Shown here: piece by piece, positions 1-11,600 of the stretch
How positions within the stretch are numbered: position 1 is the stretch's first letter
Layout: the number at the start of each line of letters is the position of its first letter
Assembly: GCA_023052935.1 (NCBI GenBank)
Contig: CM041298.1
Location: forward strand, 60,568,217 to 60,632,216
Reading direction: 5' to 3'
From: Piezodorus guildinii
Lineage: Eukaryota; Arthropoda; Insecta; Hemiptera; Pentatomidae
DNA length: 64,000 bases
Program-made: the position numbers and the translations under genes
The notes under the pieces: model-generated
Seen by the model: only the letters and a program-made list of their open reading frames with translations
The model's database searches: none
Told to the model about the DNA's origin: nothing

Positions 1-188
1 TGGTTTTAGGAAAAGGATGATAGTCGAGTGTTTCCACAACAGAGGGAAATAGGTAGTGCGTAGGATACAGTTATAGATATATGTAAGGAATGTAATGGCT
101 TTAGGTGGAAGTTGTCTTAGGATTTGAGGAGTAAGGAGATCGTAACCAGGGGATTTACGGAGAGGAAGCTTTTGAAGCAGATATTTGA
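1..188 (-). pseudogene. Jockey-like LINE reverse transcriptase fragment
   Basis: Read on the minus strand, these bases form one open frame with the N-terminal RT block of Jockey-type LINEs: a RKSPGYDLLTPQIL stretch, then PPKAITFLTYIYN and a final Trp-Lys segment (FPLLWKH). This is the region just before catalytic motif A. It is open throughout but cut by the window edge on its 3' side and joins an unrelated repeat at about 189 on its 5' side, so it is a truncated copy. The family call rests on the motif order; the exact clade is less certain. Confidence 0.75.
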
Positions 189-350
189 CATTGTATATTT
201 AACAGAATAAAATGGCAACTTATTAGGCTAAAGTTAGAATTAGGGTTGATGAGGAAAATGATTGAATAACACTTAACCTATTACTAAAATTAATCTAATA
301 TAAGTATAAATATCTTGTTTCTAATATCGAGACACATTGGCAAAATCTGG
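189..350. repeat. Direct repeat, copy 1 (about 160 bp)
   Basis: This segment recurs in the same orientation at 1333-1487 at roughly 85-90% identity by eye; both copies end in ATATCGAGACACATTG. The two copies bracket a family X repeat (350-1065). No coding content. Either a local duplication or the ends of a larger unrecognised element. Confidence 0.7.
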
Positions 351-1065
351 TTCACGAAACACACGACTTTCACTTACCTCCGTTATTTATATCAATTAAG
401 GAATTTTTAAACAAATTTAGAAACGAAAATAAATTGTTAAAGAATTATTTACATTTAATTTTAAAAGAAACATGTGTTTTATTAAATAATCTATTATTAT
501 CTACGGCAATCAGTTTGTTTTATCTCCGTTAGCTTTTACAATAGTATGTATAAGATAATATTATTTCTAAAATCTTTAACATTCCAACGGTATATTATAC
601 ATATATATTACTGTTTTTAAGTCCAAAAACATAAAATTGGATTAAAAAAATATTTTGCAGTTATCTCCTTTGTTTATATAAGTTGGTTATCGAATTTGAT
701 CAACTTATATATTTACCTGTTTTTTAGATTTAATAATCAGATGATATGGTGGATTTCAAAGAAACTAAAAAATAAAAGGTACTTTAGAGGAAGAAATGTT
801 GATATATCGGCATTTAAGCCCTGTCAGACTATTTCAATCAGAATGAAACCTAAATGATATTAAATCTGTCCAATTCTACATCGATATAGCGAGACGTATT
901 CGAGAAAATCGTAAATAGGTGCAAAATGCATGGTATAAAGTGACCCTTTTGGTTAGCTGATTTTGGTAAAAATGTTGCTGTAACATCTCAGGCGTATAGA
1001 TGTCTTAAATATGAAATTTCAGTTTCATATGATTTTTCGTTTTTACGCGCTGGACCTAATCCTCG
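350..1065 (-). repeat. Family X TIR-type repeat, copy A
   Basis: Minus-strand copy of a dispersed repeat of about 0.9-1.1 kb seen at least eight times in this window. It carries the family landmarks in reverse: CACGACTTTCACTTACCTCC near 367, a GTTTGTTTTATC block near 510, ATGCATGGTATAAAGTGAC near 930 and the TGAAATTTCAGTTTCAT block near 1013. No open frame of note, so it is probably a non-autonomous element. Confidence 0.7.
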
Positions 1066-1332
1066 TCGCCAACTAATATGTATTTTATTATAACTGGAAA
1101 CTATAATGTGAATGTATATTTTATAAATAAGAACGCATAGAATAATTATAAATGGAAACTATAATGGAAACCTGAAATTTATCAAAGTTGTTTTCAAGTG
1201 AAAATATTCCCACTCGTTGGATCAATGTATATCAATCACATTTATGCTGCAAACGTGACTATATAACACCATTATGTTACAGCTAAAATTTACTGAGTAA
1301 TTTTGGCTATGCCTACTTCTACTGGATTCACT
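1066..1332. other. Unassigned stretch between repeats
   Basis: AT-rich sequence between the family X copy and the second direct repeat. No coding signal or recognised element. Confidence 0.4.
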
Positions 1333-1487
1333 ATTGTATATTTAATAGAATTAAATGATAACTTGTTAGACTGAAGTTAGAATTATGGTTGATGAGGAAA
1401 GTGATTTAAAAACAACTTAACTTATTACTATAATTAATCTAATATAACTATAAATATCTTGTTTCTAATATCGAGACACATTGAAAA
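1333..1487. repeat. Direct repeat, copy 2
   Basis: Second copy of the 189-350 segment in direct orientation, with scattered substitutions. See copy 1. Confidence 0.7.
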
Positions 1488-2138
1488 AATAGAACAAAAA
1501 CTACACTTTTTTTATCTTTGTTTGTGGTTTGGTGAATTCAATTTGATAAATAAAATAATTTAAATTAAAATTACTACAAATTAGAACATTAGAATTTTAT
1601 ATTTATTTTTAGAATAGCAGGTGCTAACATCTAAAAATAAATACTTGATAGACATAGTCGATATCATTCAAGAGAAAATTTGCCAAAAGGTATTGGAAAA
1701 TGATATTTTTCATTCGTAGGGGAGGTGAAGTGGTAACAAGCTACTGAATTAAAATACACTTGCCAGTATCGAATTCAATACATATTTTAAGTTACACCTG
1801 TTAATTGAAAATTTATTAGGTTTCGCTTCTAAACACAGTACAATATTACATTTCGGTGCTGCATTTTCCTGTATCTGACCAGCTTTAGGTAGTTTATCAT
1901 TTATTCGCCCTTTGTTTGGTTTTTAGTTGAACACTGTGGACAACTAGGTCGTCTTTAATGGATATATATATATGAACACTGAAGTGTTCAGTGTTCTTTC
2001 AAAGCTTGTAGGCTAAACATGTCTAATTAAGACACTATTTTGTCCAAAATTGCATGATTATGAGAACAATAAATTCTCGAAACGTCGCATAGATAAAATT
2101 GTTTATTCATTGACTGAAACCTAAGAACAACACAAAGT
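1488..2138. other. Unassigned AT-rich stretch
   Basis: No open frame and no recognised transposon. Near its right end lies a stem-loop followed by GAAACGTC (listed separately). Confidence 0.4.
2055..2090 (+). other. Stem-loop followed by GAAACGTC (hammerhead-like)
   Basis: GAGAA (2062-2066) can pair with TTCTC (2074-2078) across a 7-nt loop, directly followed by GAAACGTC (2079-2086) and preceded by ATGATTAT. The layout recalls the stem II plus GAAAC core of hammerhead ribozymes found in Penelope-like elements, but the CUGAUGA half is not canonical. Related motifs lie near 25425 and 34488. Confidence 0.35.
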
Positions 2139-2260
<122 letters not shown>

Positions 2261-2364
2261 TATTTATTAACTTAGCTGCATTCTAAATTATTTTGTATTA
2301 TTAATTATGACTACCACATTAAAGCACTATTATAATGTCCTAATTGGGATAAATTGTAATTCTA

Positions 2365-3234
2365 TTGGGTTGTGTCACATGAAATGTCCGTTTTCAAGGT
2401 ATAGGATTTTTATTAAAAATACGATATGAAAACAAGATAATTTTATTCGAAGTATTTACCTTCTTTTTCTAAACATTTTTCCCAACGTGACCCCAACTTT
2501 CTTATTCCGAACTGATTAACTCTGAGCTTTGAAGTGAAACAAAATCTGAAAACGCACTTTTCACTTGATCATTTTCAAAAAGTTTTCCTTTAACGAAGTT
2601 GTCTAAATTCCTGAACAGGTGGTAATATGTTGGAGACAAGTCGGGAGAATATGGTGGGTGCGGAAGAACTTCGTAGCCCAGTTCTTTTAACGCAGGTCTC
2701 TAGGCGTATCAATTGCTGCCGCTTAGTGAGATCATGAGGTACCCATGTATTGAGCTTTTTTACTTTCCCAATACACTTTAAATGTCTGGAAACGGTAGAT
2801 GCACTTGCATTTAGTTGTGCTGAGACTCCTTTTACTGTTTGGTAGGGGTTTCCTTCTACTGTATGTCTGAGGACATCGTTGGCTATTACGGACGGAGGTC
2901 TTCCTCGGGGCAAGTTTTCCAAGTCGGTATCCCCAGCTGAAAACTTAGCAAACCAACGGCGAATGGTCCGTTCATTAACACTCCCTTCCCCAAACTCGTT
3001 TAAAACTCGTACAAAAATATTACTCGAAAATCGCGTGTTTCTATGTTCATATTTGGAGGTAGACTAAAAAGTGGGTAATTGATTGGGAAGCTAATGTTTA
3101 TAATAAAAAGGTAGAGGGTTAGTAATTGTTTACTTTAAATATTTAAACATTCGGAAGAAAACAACAGAGATCTGCAAAATCCTTTATGTATTTCAGAAAC
3201 TATAAAAACGGAAATTTCATGTGAAACAACCCAA
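2365..3234 (-). mobile_element. Mariner element, internally deleted
   Basis: The ends are imperfect inverted repeats: TTGGGTTGTGTCACATGAAA at 2365 against the reverse complement of TTTCATGTGAAACAACCCAA ending at 3234. Each end is flanked by TA (2363-2364, 3235-3236), the target duplicated by Tc1/mariner elements. At 870 bp it is well short of the usual 1.3 kb. It carries a minus-strand transposase remnant with its middle missing, so it should not be autonomous. Confidence 0.9.
2440..3062 (-). pseudogene. Mariner transposase remnant
   Basis: The minus-strand frame from about 3062 to 2680 encodes the N-terminal DNA-binding part: NERTIRRWFAKFSAGDTD, then LENLPRGRPPSV, STVSRHLKCIGKVKKL and WVPHDLT, all characteristic of mariner transposases. 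After RLETC the sequence jumps into another frame that encodes the C-terminal end (LPHPPYSPDLSPTYYHLFR and on to KMFRKRR). The core with the first two catalytic aspartates is deleted, and the third catalytic Asp, normally in PSDYHLF, is a Thr here. A dead fragment. Confidence 0.88.
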
Positions 3235-3559
3235 TAAATAAAATTGTTTGATTAAAAACAAAATTATTATTAATAGTAAATTTTTTTATACGGTATATAT
3301 TACTTGAAGTAATTTTTAAATATTCCAGTGCGTAAAAAAAGCAAAAGCTTAAAATACCACCAGATATATGAAGGCCCTGAGTGATGTGTCTGGCCACAAG
3401 ACCAAAGGATTATAATTAATTTTTATTTACAAAGCTTTAAGAAGAAAAGTAGGATACAATAAAACAAAAGAGTAAAATAACTAAAAGAGTAAAATAAATT
3501 AATAACTTCTGATATGTTGAACAAAACTTAACATTGAAACTGACTCATAATAATTGATC
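3235..3559. other. Unassigned AT-rich stretch
   Basis: No coding signal or recognised repeat between the mariner and family X copy B. Confidence 0.4.
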
Positions 3560-3913
3560 GATACAGAATATGTATATATATTACGATATATGAAATACAT
3601 AATAAGGGAATTCCATTTTTCAAAGGAAATGCACGTTTTACAGCCCCCCAATCCAAATATTCAAGTCAGGCAAAAAGGTGTGTTTGTGGTAAGTCAGAGA
3701 CAAAAGTGAAAAGTCGTAAAAAACTGAAATTTCAGAATTAAGACAAATGTACGCACGCGATGTTACATCAACTTTTTCCCCTAAATCGACTGACCGGAAG
3801 TGCTACTTCCTACCATGCATTTTGCACCTTTTTACGATCTTTTCAAAAACGGCTCTAACGATTTTGATTTAACTCCTTATATCGCTATAAATAATAATAA
3901 TAATGAGCTTTAA
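3560..3913 (+). repeat. Family X repeat, copy B (5' part)
   Basis: Plus-strand copy with the start-side landmarks ATATATGAAATACATAATAAGGG, GGAAATGCACGTTTTA and CATGCATTTTGCACCTTTTT. It breaks off at about 3913, exactly where the 3' end of the minus-strand R2-like LINE begins, so the LINE probably inserted into this copy. Confidence 0.7.
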
Positions 3914-4016
3914 TATAATATATAATTTTATTTTGTTATTATTATTCCGCACTTCCTCAGCTTTCGCTGGGAATTTTCACCTGCCAAGACTCTATGAATC
4001 ACTTGTTAGGCTCTAA

Positions 4017-4640
4017 TCATGTTATATTTAAAATTTTTCGAACAGTGGCTGCTGTTTCTAGAACGACTGCTCTCTGAACCTCCGCTAGAATCTGTATAGC
4101 TAGCTCTAGTTGTTGTATTGATTCTAGCGTACTCTCTGGAATCAAGCCATTACAAGATGATATAATTGGGTAAATACCGCAGCTCTCTAATCCGCAGAGT
4201 TGCTTAAGCTCCTCTTTCAGTTCCTGGTATTTCCTTTTCTTTTCGGAGACAGTTTTTTGAAGATTATCATCCGATCTGACACCTATCTCAATAATCTGTG
4301 CCAGTTTTCTATTTTTGTCAATAACTAAAATGTCAGGCCGATTATTTAAAACTGTATGGTCCGTAATGATTGGGTGATCCCAATAAATTTTAGTTTTGTG
4401 ACCGGTAGTAATTGGTGATGGATTATATCTGTAATAGGGAGAATAGGTGCTTAGGAGATTCATCCTTGATGCGATGGCTTGATGAATAATTATCGTTACA
4501 TTCTTGTGTCTTTGGAGATACTCCCTACCAGCCAGAATTGGACAACACGAAGTCACATGTTGTATGCTCTCAGCAGTCTTTTTGCATAAACGGCATAGGT
4601 CACTTATGTCCTCTCCGCAAATATGTTTTCTGTATGATTT
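4017..4640 (-). pseudogene. R2-like LINE C-terminal CCHC and endonuclease domain
   Basis: The minus-strand frame opens with a CX2C-X7-8-HX4C finger (CRLCKKTAESIQHVTSC), runs through LAGREYLQRH and YYRYNPSPI, and then contains NRPDILVIDKNRKLAQIIEI, the PD...D...E layout of the restriction-like endonuclease of R2-type LINEs. It ends at a TGA (4017-4019) after VRKILNIT. This part is open over about 200 codons, unlike the broken RT upstream. A related C-terminal fragment is at 28505-28727. Confidence 0.85.
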
Positions 4641-5715
4641 CGTGGCTATTTCTTGTTCTTAGATAACAAACAGAAACCCTTCTGTTTCAGGAAAAAGATA
4701 AATTTTTTTTAACCATGTAAGCGATGCCTGCATGTCTATTCCTGGTTCGCTTAATGAATGATATAATCGTCCATGTAATGACTTATTTTTCCACATCTCT
4801 GTTAGAGAAGCATGATGATTTTCACTATTCGGGGTCGCTGCGCTTAGTAGATTCAAAGCTGTGTAGTTTGCATCCAGTGCTGCTACAGTCGAAAGAATCA
4901 TAGAGTTACTGTTAACAATATAGCTTCGCAAATTATGTTCCTCTTCTCGGCATAACTTGAGGAGACTGGTCAAACCACGCCACCAGATTTCCTGGGAAGG
5001 TATAACCTTGCCACTGAGAATTTTTGGTGTCTTTTCTTATTAAGTACCATCTGCACTCTTACCATGCGATCCAACCGTTCTAAGTCTGTCTTTGACCACT
5101 TCAGTACTCCAATAGGCTAAAGCTGGTACCGCCCATTTGTTCATTCCTAATAAATTCCTTCCATTCAGATGAGATTTAAGTATCATCTTGATCCTGTACA
5201 TTAGCAAGTCCTGGTGTACATAGTGCCACTTTCCAATTCTTCTTGAGACGTCCTAATTAAGTCTATTACTACCTGATCCACTTTGTAAATCCTCAATACG
5301 TCTAAAAGCCAATCATGAGGAACAGAATCAAATGCTTTGAGGTAGTCTATCCATGCTACAGCAAGGTTACGAGAGTTTTTTGCTACTTGCGCAGCAATGA
5401 AAGAATCTATTATCAAAAGTTCTTTGCACCCTCTGGAAACTGCCTTATTTTCTAGCTGCTCTACCGCCATGATGCCCTTTCCATGAATGTAGTCAGTTAG
5501 CTTATTTTTAATAACTTTTGTCTGCAATTTATATACACTGTTGAGACAAGTTATGGGCCTTAAATCTTGCGGTTCCAATTTTTCTTTATTTCATTTTTTT
5601 ATTAAATACGTCGCACCAGTGCAGAAGTAAGAAGGAATTTCTATCTCTTGACTTAGTAATTTCTGATACCATGAAGCAAGATAGCTGTGAACATTACTAA
5701 AATATTTCAACCAAT

Positions 5716-5721
5716 AATTTT
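5716..5721. repeat. Target-site duplication, left (AATTTT)
   Basis: Six bases directly before the palindromic element. They match ACTTTT at 19590-19595 in five of six positions. Removing the element and one copy restores the LINE codons for KIQNYW on the minus strand. Confidence 0.75.
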
Positions 5722-5762
5722 AGTAGATATAATATACCGGTTCTGGCGCAGGGCTCCGGAGC

Positions 5763-6275
5763 AAGATGGCGGCGCCCATGGTTTCCCGCCAAAACTGGCC
5801 TTTATTGAACGATCGTTCGCGATCTACCTGTCGTTCGTGATCTAGTCAATCCAACCTAACCTCATATTGTCAGTTTAATTTATCGATTAAATATTCGATA
5901 GTAGATAAGAATTGCGGGAGCTGGTGCACCGATTCCTCCATCCCCTCCCCTACCACTCTTAACCACCTATGACGTCATCACGACCTAACCTTAACTACTA
6001 TGGTTCGCGCCATCGACCTAACCTAAACCACCTGGCCACGCCCCTTTTTAGTCACGTGACCCTCTATCAACCTTACCTAAACCACTAGGCCACGCCCCTT
6101 TTTGGTTACGTGATCCCTGTTTGAGGGTATAAAGCATGAGTCTACCCGGCGTCCATCTTCTTTTCCCTACGTTTTGGGCTAATTTAGTATTTATAAAGCA
6201 TGAGTCTACCCGTACGCCATTTTGTTTTATGTCGTAACCATTTACAAAGCATGAGTCTAACCGGACGCCATTTTG
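5763..6275 (+). promoter_or_regulatory. Promoter-like motif cluster in the left terminal region
   Basis: Far richer in G+C and CpG than the surroundings. Motifs seen: AAGATGGCGGC (5763-5773, YY1-like), TTTCCCGCC (5782-5790, E2F-like), TGACGTCA (5970-5977, perfect CRE), CACGTG (6053-6058, E-box), GGCCACGCCCC twice (6034, 6088, GC/KLF-type box), then TATAAAG (6128-6134). The block AAAGCATGAGTCTA follows the TATA and recurs three times (about 6131, 6196, 6245), each time with a GCCATTTTG or GTCCATCTT nearby. Transcription would run inward, convergent with the polymerase gene. Motif names are from consensus; activity is inference. Confidence 0.45.
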
Positions 6276-6780
6276 CTCCCCCCCACTCCTGCATTAGTTA
6301 ACCAATCACAGCGCACCATTTGAGAGTTCCTCCCGGCTAGGTCCGATGGTCAAATTGTAATGTGTGCTTTTATGAAACCTTTCAAACTGTGACATAACCT
6401 TACTATTGTTTACATTTTTTGAAACCTCCCTTACTGTTACATAACCTTCCTAATGTTTACATTTATTGTAAAATTTTTAATGTTTACATCTTCTAAATTT
6501 CTTTATTTACTTTTATTTTCTATTCACATAGTCGTAGTGCACACTCACCTTCTAATGAATCCGCAAGAGCGCAGCACCCACTCTACTTCGTAATGTGTCC
6601 ACCAGAGTGCATCTCTCCGGAATTTTTTATGTTATCTTTCCAATAATATTTTATACTTTTTTTAAGTAAGTTTTTCCAGCCGCCATTTTGTTTTGAGGAA
6701 GCAACCATTGCAATAATTTAAACAGGTATGAACATGTACAAACAGGTTTGGATCATGTTTAAGCATGCTGATAACTGAAA

Positions 6781-7230
6781 CGTAAACATGGACTTTGAAC
6801 CCTCTTAACGGCTTTAATATAAACATCGTCATAGGGCTTCTTAATCCTATACAGCTTTAAACTTTGATCCGTAATCCTACTATTTAAATAGCCATATAAG
6901 GTTCCTTAAGCATAAACGTAAACATGGACTTTGAACCCTCTTAACGGCTTTAATATAAACATCGTTATAGGCCTTCTTAATCCTATACAGCTTTGAACTT
7001 TGATCCTTAATCCTTTAATTTAAATAGCGATATATGGTTCCTTAAGCTTAATAGTAAACATGGACTTTGAACCTTCTTGGTGGCTTAAATATAAACATCA
7101 TAATAGTGCTTCCTAATCCTATACAGCATTGAACTCTGATCCTTAATCCTACATTTTAAGTTGCGATAAAAAGATCCTTAAGCTATTAAACTTTGAACGA
7201 TTAACCTCTTAAGTATCAATATTGATAATG
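6781..7230. repeat. 136-bp tandem repeats, left arm
   Basis: The unit beginning GTAAACATGGACTTTGAAC starts near 6781, 6917 and 7053, exactly 136 bp apart, with a decayed fourth unit near 7185. Inside each unit are CTTAATCCTATACAGC and GGTTCCTTAAGC. Mirrored in the right arm. Confidence 0.9.
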
Positions 7231-7786
7231 CGCTTCTTATAATTATGGGCCGTCAATGGTTAATCCCTAATAACTTAATCGTAAACAAGCTCAATTTAAG
7301 ACGTAAACATTAACTTTGTGCTGAGAATTTCTTAGTGTATAAATAAACAATAATATAAAACTTTTACCTACTTCGGACGGAAATTTATTTTGTTTAAAAA
7401 CAATAATTTTAACATTTTTAATTGTTTTCTCGCCTTATCAGTCCATTTTGTACCATTTTCAAGCATTATTTACTAATAATTAACTATTTTGCTATGGAAA
7501 TGCAATTTTGCGATGTCTTCGGGACCGTTCGGCTACTCCCGGCCATCTTCGGTCTTCTACCTAACTTCGTTATAATCCGGAGTTCTATCTAAAGAAATAA
7601 ACAATGATAACGTTAATTCCATCGAAACAACTTCCTTATCTTCTCTGCGTCTCTTGCTAAAGTATAAACAATATTATATTCTATTAAAATAATATAGTAC
7701 ATCGTAAACATTTTGTTCATTTTCGTTAAAAGTATTATTAGTAAACAAAGTGTTGTACCTTTTTTAGTTCGGCGTTAAGCCTTAAG

Positions 7787-7824
7787 CCTCTTCACCACGT
7801 CAAGGTAAAGGTACATCGAAGAGG
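7787..7824. other. Hairpin CCTCTTC / GAAGAGG
   Basis: A perfect 7-bp stem (7787-7793 with 7818-7824) around a 24-nt loop, followed by a T run. It lies beyond the 3' end of the left polymerase gene; mirrored near 17487-17524. Could be a transcript-end structure; function unknown. Confidence 0.35.
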
Positions 7825-8054
7825 TTTTTATTATATTTATTTATTTTTACAACGTGATTTTTGCAATAAAAATGTGTACAAATTCAACGAAAAAATAAAG
7901 TTTATTGAAAATCAGAATTCATAAAATATAATTTCTAATACAATCAAGAATTAAACTAAATTTATGCTTGTAAAAAAATAAAATCATCTCTTTTTTTGGT
8001 AATGTATAAACATATTGAAATTTAATTTTTCACCTCATGGCATAAACGAAATAT

Positions 8055-8318
8055 TTGCTGTTGAGATGGTCGGCAAGGTGCGGTAATGACTATTTAATCT
8101 TCAATAAATTAACAACACCATATACTTTATCATTTTTTTTCTTTATGTATTTGAAAGAGAAATATGAGCATCGAAATTATTCTGCAGGGTTATTCTATTC
8201 ACCTCACATTCACTCACACATTCAAGTTTACAGGTGTTCAAACCATGCCATGGACCTTCATTCAGGGTTTATAGGTGTTCAAACCGTGACAGTGACCCCT
8301 TTCATTCATGGTGAATAG
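8055..8318 (+). CDS. Small ORF in left arm, 87 codons, uncertain
   Basis: Open frame tail-to-tail with the polymerase gene and in the direction of the inward promoter-like cluster. The product has no recognised domain; it has a Phe run and His-rich segments, and its C-terminal half comes from a short internal duplication (TAGGTGTTCAAACC-type). The same ORF is in the right arm (16994-17257), but that follows from arm identity and is no independent support. May well be non-coding. Confidence 0.2.
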   Translation: MLLRWSARCGNDYLIFNKLTTPYTLSFFFFMYLKEKYEHRNYSAGLFYSPHIHSHIQVYRCSNHAMDLHSGFIGVQTVTVTPFIHGE

Positions 8319-8601
8319 ATTTAAACAATTTTTTATTTACCCATACAGATAAAACCTTTGGTTGATACTCTGTTCATTTCTCTTTCGAGACATTATGCAA
8401 TGGCTGCCTTGCTGAGATGGCTTTATTAATTTTAAGACCGCCAAAATGTTCCAAATTCATTAGTTAATAAACATATTGCCACACCATGAACCATCGTTTT
8501 TATTATTTGTTATCTTAGTTTTTTCACGCCAAAGACAAAAATGGTTGTAAATTCGCGTTTTGTTTCTTATTATTACCAAAATAATCTTTATATTATTTCA
8601 C

Positions 8602-11600
8602 TTAATTTAATTTATAATGACCATAGGCCAAAGTATTGATTCCGTCTTCTAATATGTGTCTTTTATCATCAAAGGGGGACAGAGATACCTTATTTATTTT
8701 GGAACTAAAAATATTATGGAGCTTAGATTGTATCATTTTCATTGGCGTATGCATAATTTCATTTTTGAACAATACTTTTTCATAATCCTCAAAACTAATA
8801 TATTGTTTTAATAAAGATGTTTTTACGCCTTTAGCACGCTTTTTTTACATCATTTTCAGTCATAATAGCGTACATTTTCGCTCTTAATCCCACGTATTTT
8901 AAAATTATTTTGGAATTAAGCTCATCTTTGAACTTTCCTAACTTTTTTTTATTTTCTTTCGAATAACATAAATGTGTTTCAGGATAGTCTGAGAAATCGA
9001 AATATTGATTACTTTTTTTCATATCTTCATAGACATCATCTGTTAAGACTCTATAGATAAATGAATCTGTATCGGTATACATCATCTTCAAGTTTTTTCC
9101 AGTATACGTTTTCATCATTATGTCATAATGAAATTGATACATTACAGTTTTTGATAAATCTAAAATGCACATTCCTATGTATATAGGTTTATTAAACAAT
9201 ACTTTCGATTTTCCCATATGTACAGCCACTATATTCTCATTGTAGATTGTACGGTCAATGAAATTCGGTTTAGCGACAAGCTTCATCAACTTTTTACTGT
9301 CAGTTACTAGTTGAATATTCTGGCGGTTCCTGATATTTTCCATCGTTTTACCAAAAACTGCATTATTAAGCAACTTATAAAAATCTTTTTCAAAATCATT
9401 GGATGCTCCTTTCCTTAGCTCTGTGTTGTATTCTATATACGATCGTAACCATCGTGCTTGTTTAAACTTTAGAACACGGTGAATTTTTTCCAAATTTAGT
9501 CCATGCTGTAGAGCTTGAATCAAATTTTTATAATGTAAGACGTAGCGATATCTTTTTCCAAAATGTGTTATTAATTTTTTTGATTTAGAATTTTCTCCCG
9601 GTGGTATCATCGCTTCAGGTAAGAACGGTAAATCATCATGGTAATGATGAAGTTCTTGAGGATAACTGATATCAATTTCAAATATGTAACCAATTTCGTC
9701 ATCATCCTTAAGCTCGGATATGTTTATACGTTCCGGATTTTTTACCCATTCAAATCCTCCGTATGGTAAATTCATGCTCATCGCTTGTCCATAAAGATTA
9801 TTAGCATCTAAATAAATTATATAACTGGATTCTTCGTTTGGATTAAAATTATTCATATACTTATTATTCGCTTCTGCATACCTGTGCGATACCTGGCACA
9901 AGCCTCCTCGAATACCATGTTCTATCATTAGAATCATATCATAATCCTGTAAGAGCTCTATATTCATTTTTGTATATTTTAACATGGCGTCGAAGGTCAA
10001 ACCAGGAACGGTAAAATAATGAGCTGGATCAAGTTTATGCGTCTCCATCATCATAACGTCTCGAAAAGATTCGAAGACGTCGCAAAGTAGAAGAACATCA
10101 CTTTTAACGTAAACATCAGCATATTCACCCAAAGATTTACATTTAAAGTGTTCCCATATGTTTTGAGCATGTCTATAATCTTCTGCACTGACATCGCTCT
10201 CATTCAATTTATTGTAAAAAGCCTCAATTGGTGGTAACTCTGTTTCATTTAACTTGTCTTTATTGTCTAAATAATCGTATGGAAACACACCTTTTCTGGT
10301 AACCAATGCTAATTCCTCATCTCTATAATATTTCGATGTTTCCTTGAATTTATCCAAAGAAAGAGATTTTACAAGGTAGTCCAGGCTTCTAGGCATGAAT
10401 CTATAAGAATCTATAAACCTCAGTTTCAGTTTTCCAACATGCTTTGTGAAGGATATGTATTTTTCTTCACTATTCGGTATTACCTCAACTTCTCCAGGGG
10501 TATTTCCCAACTCTCTAACTATAAAATGTGCGTCATAATTGCTCAAATTGTGCATTATGACGGGCACAAACGATGGATTAACGCGTTTTAAATTACAATT
10601 ATTACACGAAGCTCCTAAGTACGCTCCGGTTAGATGGCAGTGGTCTCTAACTTTTATGTTGTTTTCTTTAAATTCGTCTTGACACATATAACAGGTTTTA
10701 GCTTCAGCCCAATTTTTTTTTTCTTCCGATGAGATCCGCATTGGTTTGTTCATCTTATAGATTTCTTGAATTTTTTTAGCAATATTGATAATATATTCCA
10801 TGAAGTGGTAAGCGGCATTGGCACCCCTATAAACGTACGGTTTGTTTATTGGGACGTCTACTCCCTCGATTCCTTTAACATATACACAAAATGATATAGG
10901 ATCGTGCCTCTGATATTTAGTCGTGTTCTTTGACGATTCGTTTATAGGAACTAACATCGATTCAAAGTCAGAATAGATAACAAACGGTACTTTGCTTTGT
11001 CGTTCCACATTTGAAAATCTGATAAAGTGATCTTTCGTCGGCAGCTCTATTCTTACTGGTTTATTTTCAGAACAGTATATCTTGTGTTCTCCAAGTTTCT
11101 CGCTAGCTTTTTTTCCATACAGGTTGTTAAAATGTGTAAAGCAGCGTTTGCAAATCGTCAATTTATGATCATATCGGCTGAGTTGAGACACAACTAATCT
11201 TTCAAAGTTTTTTATGTAAATATAATGCGAAGTCTTATCATCGGATATAAGTAGAAGATCTCGGTGGTCTTTCAATTCTGTTTTACAGACTTTCAGTGGA
11301 TATATTTTATCTTTTTCATCCAGCCCATAGACATTGATGGAGACGTTATTTACCTTTTCGAATTTTCTTATTTCACTCAGAGAAGTTGGAAATGAAACGC
11401 AAGTAAAGTCATATAAATGTTCTAAGTTGTTATACTTAGCAACGCGTTGAGGATCCTTTTTCACAAACTTTGCTAAAACGGAATACTTAAAACAGTACAT
11501 ATCATTATTCCGTACATTGATGCAAGCTTTCTTTGATTCTATAGATGACGGGAGAGGAAGATAGGTGCTGCCCCTTAGTGGCAAATATTTGTTGATTCTT

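Larger units (their letters stand above)
3914..5721 (-). mobile_element. R2-like LINE, 3' part (RT, CCHC finger, endonuclease)
   Basis: Three minus-strand blocks read in LINE order. First, an RT segment at 5201-5720 with LASWYQKLL, RPITCLNSVYK and motif A WIDYLKAFDSVPH. Second, a linker at 4640-5200 with SHLNGRNLL and LKWSKTDLERLDRMVR. Third, a C-terminal CCHC finger and restriction-enzyme-like endonuclease (4017-4640). About a hundred residues including the catalytic YxDD box are missing near 5215, and stops and frameshifts separate the blocks, so the copy is dead. The 3' end is an AT-rich tail near 3914. The 5' continuation lies beyond the palindromic element, at 19590-19838. Confidence 0.85.

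Noticed and set aside
5840..6090. CCTAACCT-type motifs as insect telomeric repeat (TTAGG)n
   Set aside because: Only isolated, irregular occurrences; no tandem array.
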